NCBI GenBank assembly: GCA_012845835.1
Contig: JABAKD010000001.1
Coordinates: forward strand, 17,965,090-18,029,089
Direction of reading: 5' to 3'
Length of the DNA: 64,000 nt
Source of the DNA: Undaria pinnatifida
Taxonomy: Eukaryota; Sar; Phaeophyceae; Laminariales; Alariaceae
Below the pieces are notes generated by a model. The model made no database searches, was not told where the DNA came from, and was given only the letters and a program-made list of their open reading frames with translations. A program made the translations under genes and the position numbers. How positions within the stretch are numbered: position 1 is the first letter of the stretch; each line of letters begins with the position of its first letter. Positions 42,906 through 55,100 of the stretch are shown here, piece after piece.

Positions 42906-43229
42906 ATACATCATATGAACTGATGTCGCGACATATGATAGTGCTAACTATACAACAGCAGTATTTGACTGCGATGACATGTTACGCTTAGTGGCTGAGA
43001 CGACAATTCTCTTTCGCAGTATTTGCTGTCAAGACTTTGTTTTTCGCGTTAAAGCAAAGGACAGAGTAGCTTAGGCAGAGGGACGGGCAGGATAAATGCT
43101 TGTGCCTGTCCCCCAGCCCCTCTTGCCCCAACCACCGGTGAGTGTGATTGCTGGTGGTACGATAGCTCTGCTGATCAACAGGTTACTAAGCACAGGATGC
43201 AGGATGCTTGACGGGTAGAGAAAAGATTA

Positions 43230-43945
43230 TGTCAGCAGTTGTTGTTGTTTCCACAATAACTCCAATTTTCAAGTCCGTGGTCACAGGACAGGCTCCAGTC
43301 ACTGTGGAGCTGAGGAATACCCCAGGGAAACAACACAAACAAACAAAAGGTGGAACACGCCTACATCACAGCTGGCGCAATTCGTGCCTCCACCAGAAAC
43401 ATATGAAAATGTGAAATCGGGAGTCAGCCTACGATGTGCCAGGTCCATACTGGTGCATACGTCTCTCTGCTCGCTCCTGGAATAACCGACTGTACCGCTT
43501 GCCACCCGAGAAAGGCTCCCACTTGCATATCGCACGTAGTATCTATCGCTACGCAGACGCACGCCAGACGCGAGTCAATTGGAAAAAAGAAACAACGAAA
43601 GGAAAAGAAGATGAGGGAAAGGGAAGAAAAGAAAAGAAAGCAAAAAAAAACGTAAAACAAAAAAAAAGAAAAAGGAAGATCAGAATAACATTAAAAAAAG
43701 ACATAAAGAGGAATCAAGGAACGGACAGGAAAAAAAACATCATGCTCGCAGACCATAAAAACTGCCTACAGACGGCGTTGGGCTCATAGAGGGTATCAGG
43801 TGCATCGTGATTGGCAGTAGAATTAGCACGCAACATGGCGAAGAAGTCAGGGCAGTCTGAACGCTATCTCGTGACGGCCGTTAGAAGGCCCACAATTTCG
43901 AATCGATGATGGCCACATCCAGACTTCAGTCGCCGGGGCATGACG
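43230..43945 (+). repeat. R4 repeat, long copy leading to pyrimidine tract 2
   Basis: GTTGTTGTTT, R4 body, A/G-rich stretch (43580-43740), tail GCAGACCATAAAAACTGCCT to GGGGCATGACGTCCACCC. Same order as 37845-38548. Confidence 0.8.
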
Positions 43946-46428
43946 TCCACCCTTCCCCCCTCCCCGCCTCCTCCCTTCCCCCCTCCCACCTCCCCCCATT
44001 TCCCATCCGCACCTCACCCCTCCCCCTCCCCCTCCCCCCCCTTTCCCCTCCCCCCGTCCCCACTCCCCCCTCCCTCCCTCCCCACTTCCTCCCTCCCAGC
44101 TCCCCCCTCCCCCCCACCCACCTTCCCCCCTCCCGCCACACCCCCTCCAACCTTCCTCACTCCCGCCTTTCCCCCTCCCTCCTTCCCCATTTCCCCCTTC
44201 CCCCCTCCCTCCCTCCCCCCTAGGCCCCTCCCCGCTCCCCCCATCCCTCCCTCCCCCGTAGGCCCCTCCCCGCTCCCCCCCCGCCCCTTCTCCCCTTCCA
44301 CCCTACCCCTTCCACCCTACCCCCGCGCCCCTCCCTCCCACCCCCCTTGCGCCCTGCCCCCTCCCCCCCTCCCACCTCCCCCGCTCCCCCCTTCCCCCCG
44401 CCCCCCTCCCCCCCTCCAACCTCCCCCGCTCCCCCCTTCCACCCTACCCATATTCTCCCTTCCCACTTCCCTTTCCTCCCCCCTTCCCCGTTCCTCCCAC
44501 CCCCCCGTCCCCCTTCCCCCCTCCCCCCTTCCCCCTTCCCCCCTCAACTCGTTCACAATTCCCCCAACCCCGCTCCCCCTTTCCCCCTTCCCCCCCTCCC
44601 ACCTCCCCCCCTCCCACCTCTCAATATGCCTCCTTCCCTCCTCCCCCCTACCCCCCTCCCACCTCCCCCCCTCCCACCGCCCCATATCACCCATTCCCCC
44701 CTCCCCTCTCCCCCCCTCCCCCCGTCTCCCCTTTCTCCCCCCCTCCTGCCCTCCTGCACCCGTCCCCCCTCCCCACGTACCCCTTCTCCCTTCCCCCCCC
44801 ACCACCTACCCCCCTCCCCCCTCCCACCCCCCCCACCCACTTGCCCCCCTCCCCCCTGCCCCTTTCCCCCCTCTCACCCCCCCCGCTGGCACCTTCCCCC
44901 CTCCCCCCTGCCCTACTCCCTCCTTCCCATTTTTCCCCTTCCCCCCTCCCCCAACCTCCCCTCCCACCTCCCCCTCCTCCCCCCTTTCCCCCTCCCCCCG
45001 CCCCCTCTCCACCCACCCTCCCTCCCCTCTTCCCCCCCTCCCCCCTTTCCCTCTCCCCCCTTCCCTCCTCCCCCGTCCACCCGTCCCCGCTTCCCCCACC
45101 CCCGTCACCCTCTCCCCCCTCCCCCCCTCTCACCTCCCCCCTCCCCCCCTGCCCCCTCCCCCCTGTCTCCCTCCCCCCTCCCCCCTCCCCCCCTCGCCCC
45201 TTCCCCCCTCCCCCCTTCCTGCCTTCCTCCCCCCTCCTACCCTCCTGACCCCTCCCTTCTCCCCACGTCCCCCTTCTCCCCTTCCCCCACTGCCACCGCC
45301 TTCTCCCCCCTCCCCCCTCCCCCTCTCCCCCCTCCCCCCCTCCCCCCGCCCCCCCCCCTCTCCCCCCCTCCCCCCTCCCCCCCTCCCCCCTCCCCCCCTC
45401 CCCCCTCCCCCCCTCCCTCCTCCCCCCCCGCCCATCCCCGCCTCCCCCCTCGCCCCTTCCTCCCTCCCGCCCGTGCCACTGCCCCCCTCCCCTCTCCCCC
45501 CCTCTCCCCTCCCCTACTCCCCCCTCCCCCTCTCCCCCTCCCACCTCCTCCACTCCCACCCCCCCCCCTCCCCCCTTGCCCCCTCCCCCCTCTCCCTCTC
45601 CCACGTCCCCTCCTCCATCCTCCCCCCCTCGCCCCTCGCCCCTCCCCCCTCCCCCCTTCCCCTCTCCCCCCCTCCCCACTGCCCCCCTCCCCTCTTCCCC
45701 CCTGTCCCCTCCCCTCCCCCCCCCTCCCCCTCTCCCCCGTCCCCCCCTCCGCCCACCCCCCCTCCCCCCTACCCCCCTTCCCCCTACCCCCCTTCCCCCT
45801 TCCCCCCTCCTCCCTCCCCCCCTCCCACCTCCTCCACTCCCACCTCCCTCCCTCCCCCCTTCCCCGCTCCCCTCTCTCCCCCTCCCCCCTCCCTCCTTCC
45901 CCCCTCCCCCCCCTTCCCCCTCCCCCCCTCCCCCCTCCCCCCCTCCCACCTCCCCCCTCCCACCTCCCCCCCTTCCTCCTCCCCCCCTCCCCCCTCCCCC
46001 CCTCATCCCTCCCGCCCTCCCACCCCCCCCCCCTCCCACCTCCCTCCCTTCCCCCCCCCTTTCCCCTTCCCCCCCTCCCCCCGCCCCCCCCTCCTCCCTC
46101 CCTACCTCCCACCTCCCCCTCCTCCGCCCCTTCCCCTTCCTCCCTCCCCCCTTCCCCCCTCCCCCCCTCTCCCCTCCCCCACTCCCCCCTTCCCCCTCTC
46201 CCCACCCCCCGTCCCCCCTTCCCCCTACCCCCCTCTCCCCCTCCCCCCTCCCTCCTTCCCACCTCCCCCTCTCCCTCCTACTCCCCTACCCCTTTTCCCC
46301 CTCCCTCTTCCCCCCCTCCCCCCCTCCCCCCCTACCTCCTTCCCCTCTTTCCCCCCCCCCCCTCCCCCTCTCCCCCTCCTCTCTCCCCCCCTCCCTCCTC
46401 CCCCCTTCTCCCCCCCACCTCCCCCCGT
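43946..46428. repeat. Homopyrimidine tract 2 (about 2.48 kb)
   Basis: The same C/T composition as tract 1 and nearly twice as long. Open frames of up to 836 codons across it are artefacts of composition. No short perfect period dominates. Confidence 0.97.
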
Positions 46429-46429
46429 C

Positions 46430-46805
46430 TGCTCGAGATGCCGATGGTGAATGGCGCCGCCGCAGCCTTTGCACGTCGCTCTGCAGCTTGGCGTCTCTCC
46501 GTTTCATGCAAATTCCGCATGAACGACTCGGCTCTCTCCTCTTTTCGTCGAAAACGTCTGCCCGCCTTGCGAGCAGCCTTTCGCAACTCTTCGAATTTCG
46601 TTCCAAAGACCAACATATTCTCCTTCTGATGAGCCATCCAGTCCTTCTCTTGCCCCCCTGAGCAGCCCTTACCCGCAACAAGCTCCCCAAACATCACCCT
46701 CTGTGACAGACGCTCCCCTCTCATACGTGCTATGAATCCCGCAAACAATATCCTCCGTTTGCGCACTATCGCCTCTGTGCTCTCAGAAGCTTACCAGGTG
46801 CCTGG
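46430..46805 (-). pseudogene. C-terminal end of a LINE ORF2
   Basis: The minus strand reads RKRRILFAGFIARMRGERLS, then [23 protein letters not shown] and an Arg/Lys-rich helix. The pattern 'RRL..AGH.ARM...RLP..VLFGEL..GKR..G' is the well-known region after the RT domain in many non-LTR retrotransposons. Upstream RT sequence is absent, and the reading continues straight into the purine strand of tract 2. Confidence 0.7.
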
Positions 46806-48290
46806 TACAGTACCAACCTACGTAGTGTATGCAATCTACTCGGGGGCTGCGTACGGCAGCAACACTACAGCACGCACGGGGCTAGGCTGTATGTTCACGC
46901 TACCAGGCCCCGCGTGTTATTCATCATTGGTTGGATCGGTAGCATCTCTAAGACGACTCATTACGAGCAAGGGTTGTGCAACCCACATGGGGTCACTCTC
47001 CAAACTATCCCAGCTCACCACCACCACTTCTCTAGGTTGATTTACATCAGCGCCGCCTTATCATCTATTGATTTCTCCTTCTGTTCGCTGGATCAAGGCA
47101 AGCGTAGATCGCAGTCATTCATCACAGTCATTCGGTGTCATCTCTGCAAATCTCTTATCGAGGCCATCTGCACGGTCATGCTCTCATTCTACCAAGATTA
47201 AACTGTTTAGGTGGTGCCTCTGTGCAGAAGCGTAGTTCGCGGAATCGACACTCCGCAACAGCACGCATGTCGAGTCGAATCGTAAGTGCGTTCTAGGCGT
47301 ACGTTCTACTCGAATGGCCGTGACGGATAGTGTTTGATTAACCTGTTGAGAAACAAGCTATGGTGCGACGGACAACAATTTTGCCGCTACGGGTTTTAGA
47401 AGTGTCAGGCTGACAGGCTGGCGGCTGAAACATGGCACAAAGTAGTTCATGCTGATGTATGAAGAAAAGGAATTGAGGTCCTCCAGGTCACCGTTCGGTT
47501 CATTCTTCCCCTCCCCCCCCCCCCGACGTTCCAGAACTTTTACCAGGTTATGGTGATAAATCCTATCTTAGCTGACGAGCGCCATCTCGGTCGAAGAGTG
47601 CCATTTAACACCAAAGACACCACCGTGATAAGAGAATTAGTGTAGCCTGAGCAGTATCAGAAGAGCTGCGGGCAAGTCTGCAAAGGAGGTCGTGGTTGCG
47701 AGCGCAGTGATCGCCAGACAGTCTGAGGCCAACCACCTTCAAACAACCTGAAGACAGCCATGTTTTAGGCTATCTACAGCAGTGGGGCAGTTGTCCTCAA
47801 GCGACCTGACCACTAAGAACCTGGTAGTCCATTTATTTGCATGCGTTCGGTTTAGTGTACATGCTCAACAGCGAAATAGAACACATTCTGCTGATACGTT
47901 CTACAGCAACGGCTTCAATTTGTGTGTTGACCCCCAAACACCAAAATTCCTATATTATGATAGTGCCAGGTAAGATTCGGTGATAAAGTGCTTGGTTATC
48001 TGAATTCCAATCAGGGGGTGTGTTGAGAATTTGGCCACACCAGGCTAATGTCGTGTTTTGTATTCAGTGGCGAGTGCAGTAGAGCAGCCTCTCTCATCAA
48101 TAACCTGTAGCATAGAATGTTATAAAATACTTAGTAGCATCGATTTCTCTGAAAGAAGATTAACAGACAACAGTGCGTGGCTTGACAACGTTTTATTTGC
48201 TAGTGAAACATGAGAGTAGCATGGTAGTCAATAGTAAGAATATTTGCCAGTTCATCAGTAGTCACTGTTCAGTGTTCACGTATTATATGA
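46806..48290. other. Unassigned
   Basis: No convincing gene, RNA or repeat. A 102-codon frame at 46732-47040 is the antisense shadow of the LINE tail and its extension. A C run lies at 47510-47525. Confidence 0.4.
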
Positions 48291-48292
48291 GC

Positions 48293-49030
48293 ACCTTACG
48301 ACAACGACATATTTGGCCCATCGCCGACAGGCTGACAGTAACACGGAACAGTAGTTACCTTACGTCGAACACGTCCCAACCTCCACGAGCATCAGGGATC
48401 ATCGCAGTGGGTCGGTTCGAACAATGTCCTGCAGGGTGCATCTAGCCGTAAAAAATGCGTTGACAGGCCGATTCAGGATTACAGCGGAACCGTCCGCATT
48501 GTTTGGCGGCGTCACAGAACTTGAATGGTTCGCTTTGACGACGTTGTCCAGCCAAAAACACGTAGAGGTGTATAATCCACAAGACGTGTGCGCAGGCTAA
48601 CAAGGTACAACCAAAGTGTGAACACTGCAGCGCCAATGTAGGTTGATTGCGCGAAGTGCATACGTACGACCACCTTACGGCAATGACATGTTTGACAGAT
48701 CGTCCACAAGCTGTCAGTAGCACGGAGCAGAAGTTAACTTACGGCGAGCGCGTTCCGACCTCCACCAGCATCATGGACAACTACAGTGGGTCGATTCGTG
48801 CAATAGCCTGGAGGGTGCAGCTTATCGCAATAAGTGCATTGGCCGATTCAGTATTACAGCTCAATCGCCCGTCTTTTTAGGCGGCGGCACTGAGCTTAGA
48901 TGGATCGCTTTGACGACGCTGTCCAGCCAAAAACGCATAGAGGTGCATTATAAAAGGAGCGCGCATAGACCAACATGGTGCATGCGGAGTATGAAGTACA
49001 CTGTCAATGTAGTTTGGTTGCGTTCAAGTA
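48293..49030. repeat. Diverged tandem duplication, period about 379 bp
   Basis: GCACCTTACGACAACGACAT (48292) and CCACCTTACGGCAATGACAT (48671) start two collinear units. They share CGACGTTGTCCAGCCAAAAA-type words near their ends. Confidence 0.82.
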
Positions 49031-49039
49031 CAACGTAAC

Positions 49040-50855
49040 GTGCGCAGGACGCTTAATGCGTGCCAGCCTCTCTATACTGTAGGCCGGTTTTCTTCGTTGT
49101 TGTCATTAATTCATCCGTCTCTTTCTTCCGCAGTAGACGCCTACACGTACCCACCACACATTTTGTAGTGATTTTCCCCCCACAAAAATACAATAATTGG
49201 AAATGCGATGTACTGCCCCCCTGGTGACTGGTCCCGGCCAGGCCCATAACATACATGTCTATATGTGTGTATATATATATCGCACAGAGCGCCCCCTCCC
49301 CGCAACGTCTTGTAAACCTACGTGCTACGTAATAATACTCGGTTTCTACGCTGACGGGCATCGGTTGACAGTGACCACGATCCCAGCGGCTATGGTACAG
49401 CGGAAAGAAGGGTCAACCGGGATCGCACAGAAGAGGCCGAGTTCCATCCCTCCTAAATTTCGGCAGACTTCAACTAAAGTGCATATCGTATCGACGAGGG
49501 GTGCTGCTACTTGTACCCCACCGTGTAAGGTCGCTATCTTTACCGCTCAAGTACCAGTTAATGCCACCATACAATTCCATACCGCGAAGGCAAAATAATC
49601 CCAAATATTCAAAGTCCAGCTCGTGTACCATACTCCATTAACTCCTTGGAACGTCAAAGGGTATGAGCCTCGAAAGCAATTGACGATAATTGGATCGGCT
49701 ACGTGAAGCAGTCTGAGACACCGGGGCAGGTGGCGTGTCTGAGCTGCAACGCAAGGGGCTGGGCAACACGCAAGACCGCATCTTGGTACTCGTACATGCT
49801 ACTGCAACCAGGCTTCCCGGACGCTCGAAAATATAACATTCATATTGTTTTGACGCTACACCCATGGGGTTAACACCTAAGTGTTGAAAACCATGAAAAC
49901 ATGGATATGCCTCTCAATTGTACTTGCAACAGTAGCAAGACAAGGTTGTACAGAGCCGTGTCCTATTGCATCAGGCTCATAATTGATGTGCAGGCTTCTT
50001 CGAGGGTGCATGCCAACAATTCCTAGGTCTGCCCGTCGATACGCTATGAAGCGCGGCTAATGACGCTAACGCGAAACAGGTATATGGACGTTCCTAGGGT
50101 GATAGCACCCCCCCCCCCCCCTCCCCCTCCCCCTACCCCTCCCATCAGCCCGTGTGTAAGAGGAAGTCTGAAACCGCGTTGTTGATTGTCAAGGTCCGGC
50201 CCAGGAAAAGAACCCGTACCTTCACTGTGTACACGGTGCCCAGGAAAAACAACCCCTGTCTTCATTGAGCAACGTGGTCTTATTTCAAACGCTAGATAGG
50301 ATAGAGGAGAAACACTCTCATTTTCTCTGCCAAGCTATTGAGGCCACTAGCTCGCGTGACTCTGTATCTCGCTTAAAAACGTCTGTTCACGCAGCGAAAC
50401 AAACAGTATATCGGGAGCCACACTAAAAAAAAAACGAAGAACATCTTGAATTTTCCATATAAATGGAGTAGACGCTCACTCGAGTGAACCTACGCAGCTG
50501 ACACCAAACAAAATCCCCAAAGCTTGATAACCTCGAAACAAATTAGGTCACCACTCGCGCGAGCGGCAATGACAAACAGCTGACATAATCAAACATCTCA
50601 AACCTTAAACGTTCTACAAGAAGCTGATTATACACTCTCGCGAAATCATCAAGGCCGCGGTGTAACGTAAAATCTAGCACAAACGCTTGAAAAAAACAAA
50701 AAAAGAGGGGAGGCTTTCGCGCGCGTTGCCCCAAACTGCTAACATTACAGGTCCTACCCTCTGATCCCCCTACCGTGGCATCGATTGTAACTTCTAAGTT
50801 AACTCAAACTGTACGTCTGCACCGGCCTTGGAAGGCGTTTGTCGGCGTGCTATTT
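49040..50855. other. Unassigned
   Basis: No gene was supported. CTCACTCGAGTGAACC (50476) and CACTCGCGCGAGCGG (50552) suggest a very decayed MITE1. A C run lies at 50107-50121. Confidence 0.4.
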
Positions 50856-50864
50856 TAGGATATT

Positions 50865-51320
50865 GACGCATGCTACGGTAGAGGTGCGTGCAGCTTTTCC
50901 GACGTTCCTCTCTTAGACTGTAGTCACACCCCGAAAGCGAACTTCGATTGACAAGACCAACGCTATACCCGGTGAACTGTCCCTTGACTTACTGTAGGTA
51001 TTCTAGCGAATCATACTGTATGACACAAATGGGAGTTAAAAAATTAGGTTAGCATATCAGTCGAGGAGCACCACCAGCTATGAAGGTTTACACCAAGCAG
51101 TTCTACTCCTGTCGCAGCAGGCGTTCGTTGATGAGGCAATCGTTGCCGGCGAGTGAAATACGACATCAACCCTAGCTAGATCAGGGCATTGACTGGAGAA
51201 AAACAAGTATGTCGGCAATCACTGAGGAGTTTATGACATTAATGACAAGAGCAACCTCCGGCATGCTACGGCAGGTAGGGATGCACCTCAACACTCTGAG
51301 ACTCCTCGCTTCAAGGGGCT
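50865..51320. repeat. MITE2 scraps
   Basis: GCATGCTACGGTAGAGGTGC (50869) and GGCATGCTACGGCAGGTAGG (51260) are isolated MITE2 ends. Bodies are lost. Confidence 0.5.
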
Positions 51321-51524
51321 GTGTACCTCCTACTGACGCAAACCTCAAGAAAACAAAAAAAAAAAATCAACCCGATTAGCAATACGATGACGACTAATCT
51401 CCTAAATTGCTAGTTCTATTCCAGCGATATCGGGCAGGTGTTCGTTGAGCTGAGAAGCCTCGTCTGACAGAAATAGCTTCGCTGAAACGCGTCGCTTCTA
51501 TTGCAGCACGCGCGTGGACTATCG

Positions 51525-52141
51525 TTAGGTGAATATGATCATCGACGATGACGTGGGGCTCACTGAACCCACCGAGGTAGGGGACGATGTGGGGGGCATC
51601 GTAGGTATAAAGAAAGCAGACGGCGACGGAGTGGGCCCATCAGTGGGCGACAAAGTGGGCGCATCAGACGGCGACGAAGTGGGCGCAACAGACGGCGACG
51701 AAGTGGGCGCATCAGTCGGTGGCAGGTCAGTCGGCGACGGAGTGGGCACATCAGTCGGCGACGGAGTGGGCACATCCGTCGGTGACGGGGTGACCGTTGC
51801 TTCCGTCGGCGAAGGAGTGAGCGGCAGAGTGAAGTCGGCTCCAATCTGAATGTTCATCAGATCAGACAAGTCGGGGTCATTGCCTTGGTCGTCGGTGAAG
51901 TTCAACGATAAGATGATGAAGTCTCCGACGGCCAAGTCGCAGACATCCAAGATAAGGTCGAACTTTGTCGGGTTGTCCTCGAGGTCAGCTGCGTTGATGG
52001 TCACCAAGGTCCCATCGATGAGTCCAGGATCGGCGGCCACGATCGACACAGATTCGTTGAACTCGATTGTCAGGTTTACTCCGGTCGAGGGGCAGGGGAT
52101 GGAGCTGCCTCCGCTTGCCGCGATGACGTCTGATAAGGCGG
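51525..52141 (-). CDS. Gene A exon 4: linker domain and Ser/Pro/Thr repeat tail
   Basis: A CTCTCCAG acceptor is followed by CC, which completes a split Ala codon, and then 204 codons to the stop at 51525. The start, ALSDVIAASGGSSIPCP, closes the VWA domain and leads into about 80 residues of acidic, beta-rich sequence (IEFNESVSIVAADPG, DLILDVCDLAVGDFI). After that come imperfect repeats of the type TPSPTDVP, TSSPSDAP and LSPTDGP. The repeats come from a DNA minisatellite of roughly 24 bp (51640-51800). GTGAGC near 51544 could be an alternative donor, so the C-terminus is not certain. Confidence 0.75.
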
Positions 52142-55100
52142 CTGGAGAGCGAGCGATGAAGCGATCAACAACGAAAGAGGGGCGTTGGGCACGTTATAGC
52201 GTGGTCATGAGATCGGGGCCAACCAACTGGAGCGCGAACAATGTACTAATCAACAACGACGGGAGTAAAGCACGTCCAGGTCTTACACATTTGCACTGTT
52301 TTGGTTGCGGCGAGATACTTATGCTTCGCGATATCATTTGTGTGTTGCTCTTCGCCGACACACGTTTGATCTGCACACTGTTGGGTGAGGTGCGACGCGG
52401 CTCGTCGCATTGGGCCAATCTTGGGACGTGAAAAATATGAGGTTCCACCTCTACCGTAGACTTGGTCTGGTTGTGACCAATGCCGTGCACACCATAGGAT
52501 CAGACCATAGGACCAGACCGTGGACGCGTGCTACCATAGAGGCGCACCACTGCTTTTCTAATTCTCCCCATCAATTTGGGAGCTTAAGACCTCTCCCAAA
52601 AAACTGGTTTGAAGAAAAACAAAACTGATGCCGGAGAAAAATCCCATGGCCGAGGTACCCACACTATATCATGCAAAACAAACCGGCGTATTTCTGACGA
52701 TTTTGGGTTAAGGAGCCCTGTCATTCGCAAAACAATAACACACGAAAAGTGATACCTCTATCGTGGCACGCGTCCGTGCAGACCATAGAACAATAGAGCA
52801 CGTCGAAGTCTGCGACGCCGAAAACGTTGGACTCGTTGCCGCGTATCCCGTGTATTGTCGTCATGGTCATGGTAATGGTCATGATAATGTCCATGATAAT
52901 GGTCATGATAATGGTCATGATAATGGTCATGATAATGGTCACGATAATGGTCATGATAATCGCAAACACGTGCTACGGTGAAGGTGCACCTAGAGATTGT
53001 GGGGATCCCCACTTGGGGGAGCTCTATGCCTCACGCAGACACAAAAGTTGAGAAAACCGAAAAAATCAACCCGATGATCATGGCCTCTACAACCAACATT
53101 AAAGATAAAAATAACGACATTCGAAAGAGTCTGAGCTTAGAAGCCCCACCAATCAGGGCGGAAAAGTGCTATCTCAATAGTGCATCCCCTATCGTAGGAC
53201 GCGTCCGCGTATAAATTATTGTTTTTTTCGAGCGGCTACTGCCACTGTTTCGAACGAGCAATAGACTTCCGCCCGGACCTCCGTAGAGTTGAAAACTCCA
53301 TGGCGTTTCGTGTATCATGCTCTCAATCTGCTTAAACTTGCCCGTTCACGTTTTGTGAATTGCCATTTGCAATGGTTCGTTAAGACCGCTCTCCTTACCG
53401 TCGAGTGAGTCAAAGTCGGTGACGCTGAAGACGTTGGACTCGTTGCCGCCGATCCCAACCAGTTCCTCGAAGTTCACAGAAGGGCCTGCCCCAAGGGGAT
53501 AAAGCAGGCGTTTTCGCGATTTTTGCTGAATTCCAGGTATCTGTCAACATTTCAATTACTAAGCTTCGCCCCTTAGATCTGTTTCCTATGCGGTTAGATC
53601 TGATGTGGTTTCGATCTGAATGGATTTTTCAGGTGTTTATGTTCACGTTTGGCATAATTCCGGAGGACATGGGCGTGCATGTTTGATCCGACGACATGGA
53701 TGGGTGGATATGGTGCAATATCAACAGGAACGGGGGCGATTTTAAGGCAATTCCCCCAGATCACGGTAGTTGTTTGCAGTTCATATGGGAGTATCTTTTC
53801 ATCTTGGGAAACATGCTTGTTGATTTAAAAAAGGTTTCTGATGTTCGTGACTGTAGTTGGTTCATTTTAGTGTATTTTCGGATCGGGTGACATGGGCGGA
53901 TAAACAAATACAGTATTTACATACCGGGTAAGTTTTAGCAACGTATGCGCTCCATTCGCCGCTACAGCGAACCTTCTAATAGTCCTTAAAGTGGTGTCGG
54001 GTGGTCGAAACACAGAGTTGGTATCGGTATTGGGAGGCACGGCTTCACATTGAATAGCTTCTGCCCGTATATCTTGGCGTTGTAAAGCTTCTTGTCGTAG
54101 AGTGGTTCTTTCTTAGCTCAAGGCTTGGTACAGGTCAAGGCTCCAAGTAATTCTACGGTGGCGGTGGATTATATCACCCCCCCGCCAAAACCTACGCTCC
54201 GATAATGTAACGTACACACCGTTCCGACAGAAAATGAATAAATTTCCGTGAAAACCAATAGCATCTCTCCTACATAGGATGTGACTCTCCGCGAACCTTC
54301 TATTCACGAAAACCAAACGTTTGAACAGTGGCCGCGAGCTACGATCGAGGTGCATCATAGCACGTTTTTTGCTGAAACGATGTGTGATGGCGGAAACCCT
54401 CAACCCCAAATCGTCCCAACAGAACAATAAATAATCGTTGTGTCTGGGTTACGGTATTGTTCACCCCGAGGGGTATCTTTCCTTTTTTTTTTTCCCCCAA
54501 GCAGTTTTTGGTAGTAGCATAGCGTAGCATAGCGTAGCATAGCGTAGCATAGCGTAGCATAGCGTAGCATAGCGTAGCATAGCGTAGCATAGCGTAGCAT
54601 AGCGTAGCATAGCGTAGCATAGCGTAGCATAGCGTAGCATAGCGTAGCATAGCGTAGCATAGCGTAGCATAGCGTAGCATAGCGTAGCATAGCGTAGCAT
54701 AGCGTAGCATAGCGTAGCATAGCGTAGCATAGCGTAGCATAGCGTAGCATAGCGTAGCATAGCGTAGCATAGCATAGCATAGCATAGCATAGCATAGCAT
54801 AGCATAGCATAACACGTCTCAAGCGAGGAACCTGCCTCAGCAAAAACAAAAAAAATGGTGGGCCCCCCTCTACCATAGCATGTATAGGTCAGTGGGGGTA
54901 CTCGGCCAACGTGGGCAACCGAAACTCGGCGCAAGAAAAAGGAGGGAATATGTGCTCATGTGTTCCGCGGCAAGGGTATCCCCAAACTTTCCCGAGCAGG
55001 AAGAGCTCGCTACGTTAAGGAATCAGGAGGGATTGGTACGAAAACCGTTGAAATTTCACGCGCAGGTTTGTGTCCTGCCGTCGACGCCATAACGTTGAGG

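Noticed and set aside
43940-46661. Open frames of up to 836 codons, extensin-like in appearance
   Set aside because: Same compositional artefact. Several frames are open at once, and the similarity to extensin is just Pro/Ser content.
54339-54934. Three overlapping 157-158 codon frames of (MLCYAMLCYA)-type repeats
   Set aside because: They are translations of the 10-bp array, open in all three frames, as expected for a 10-bp unit without stops.
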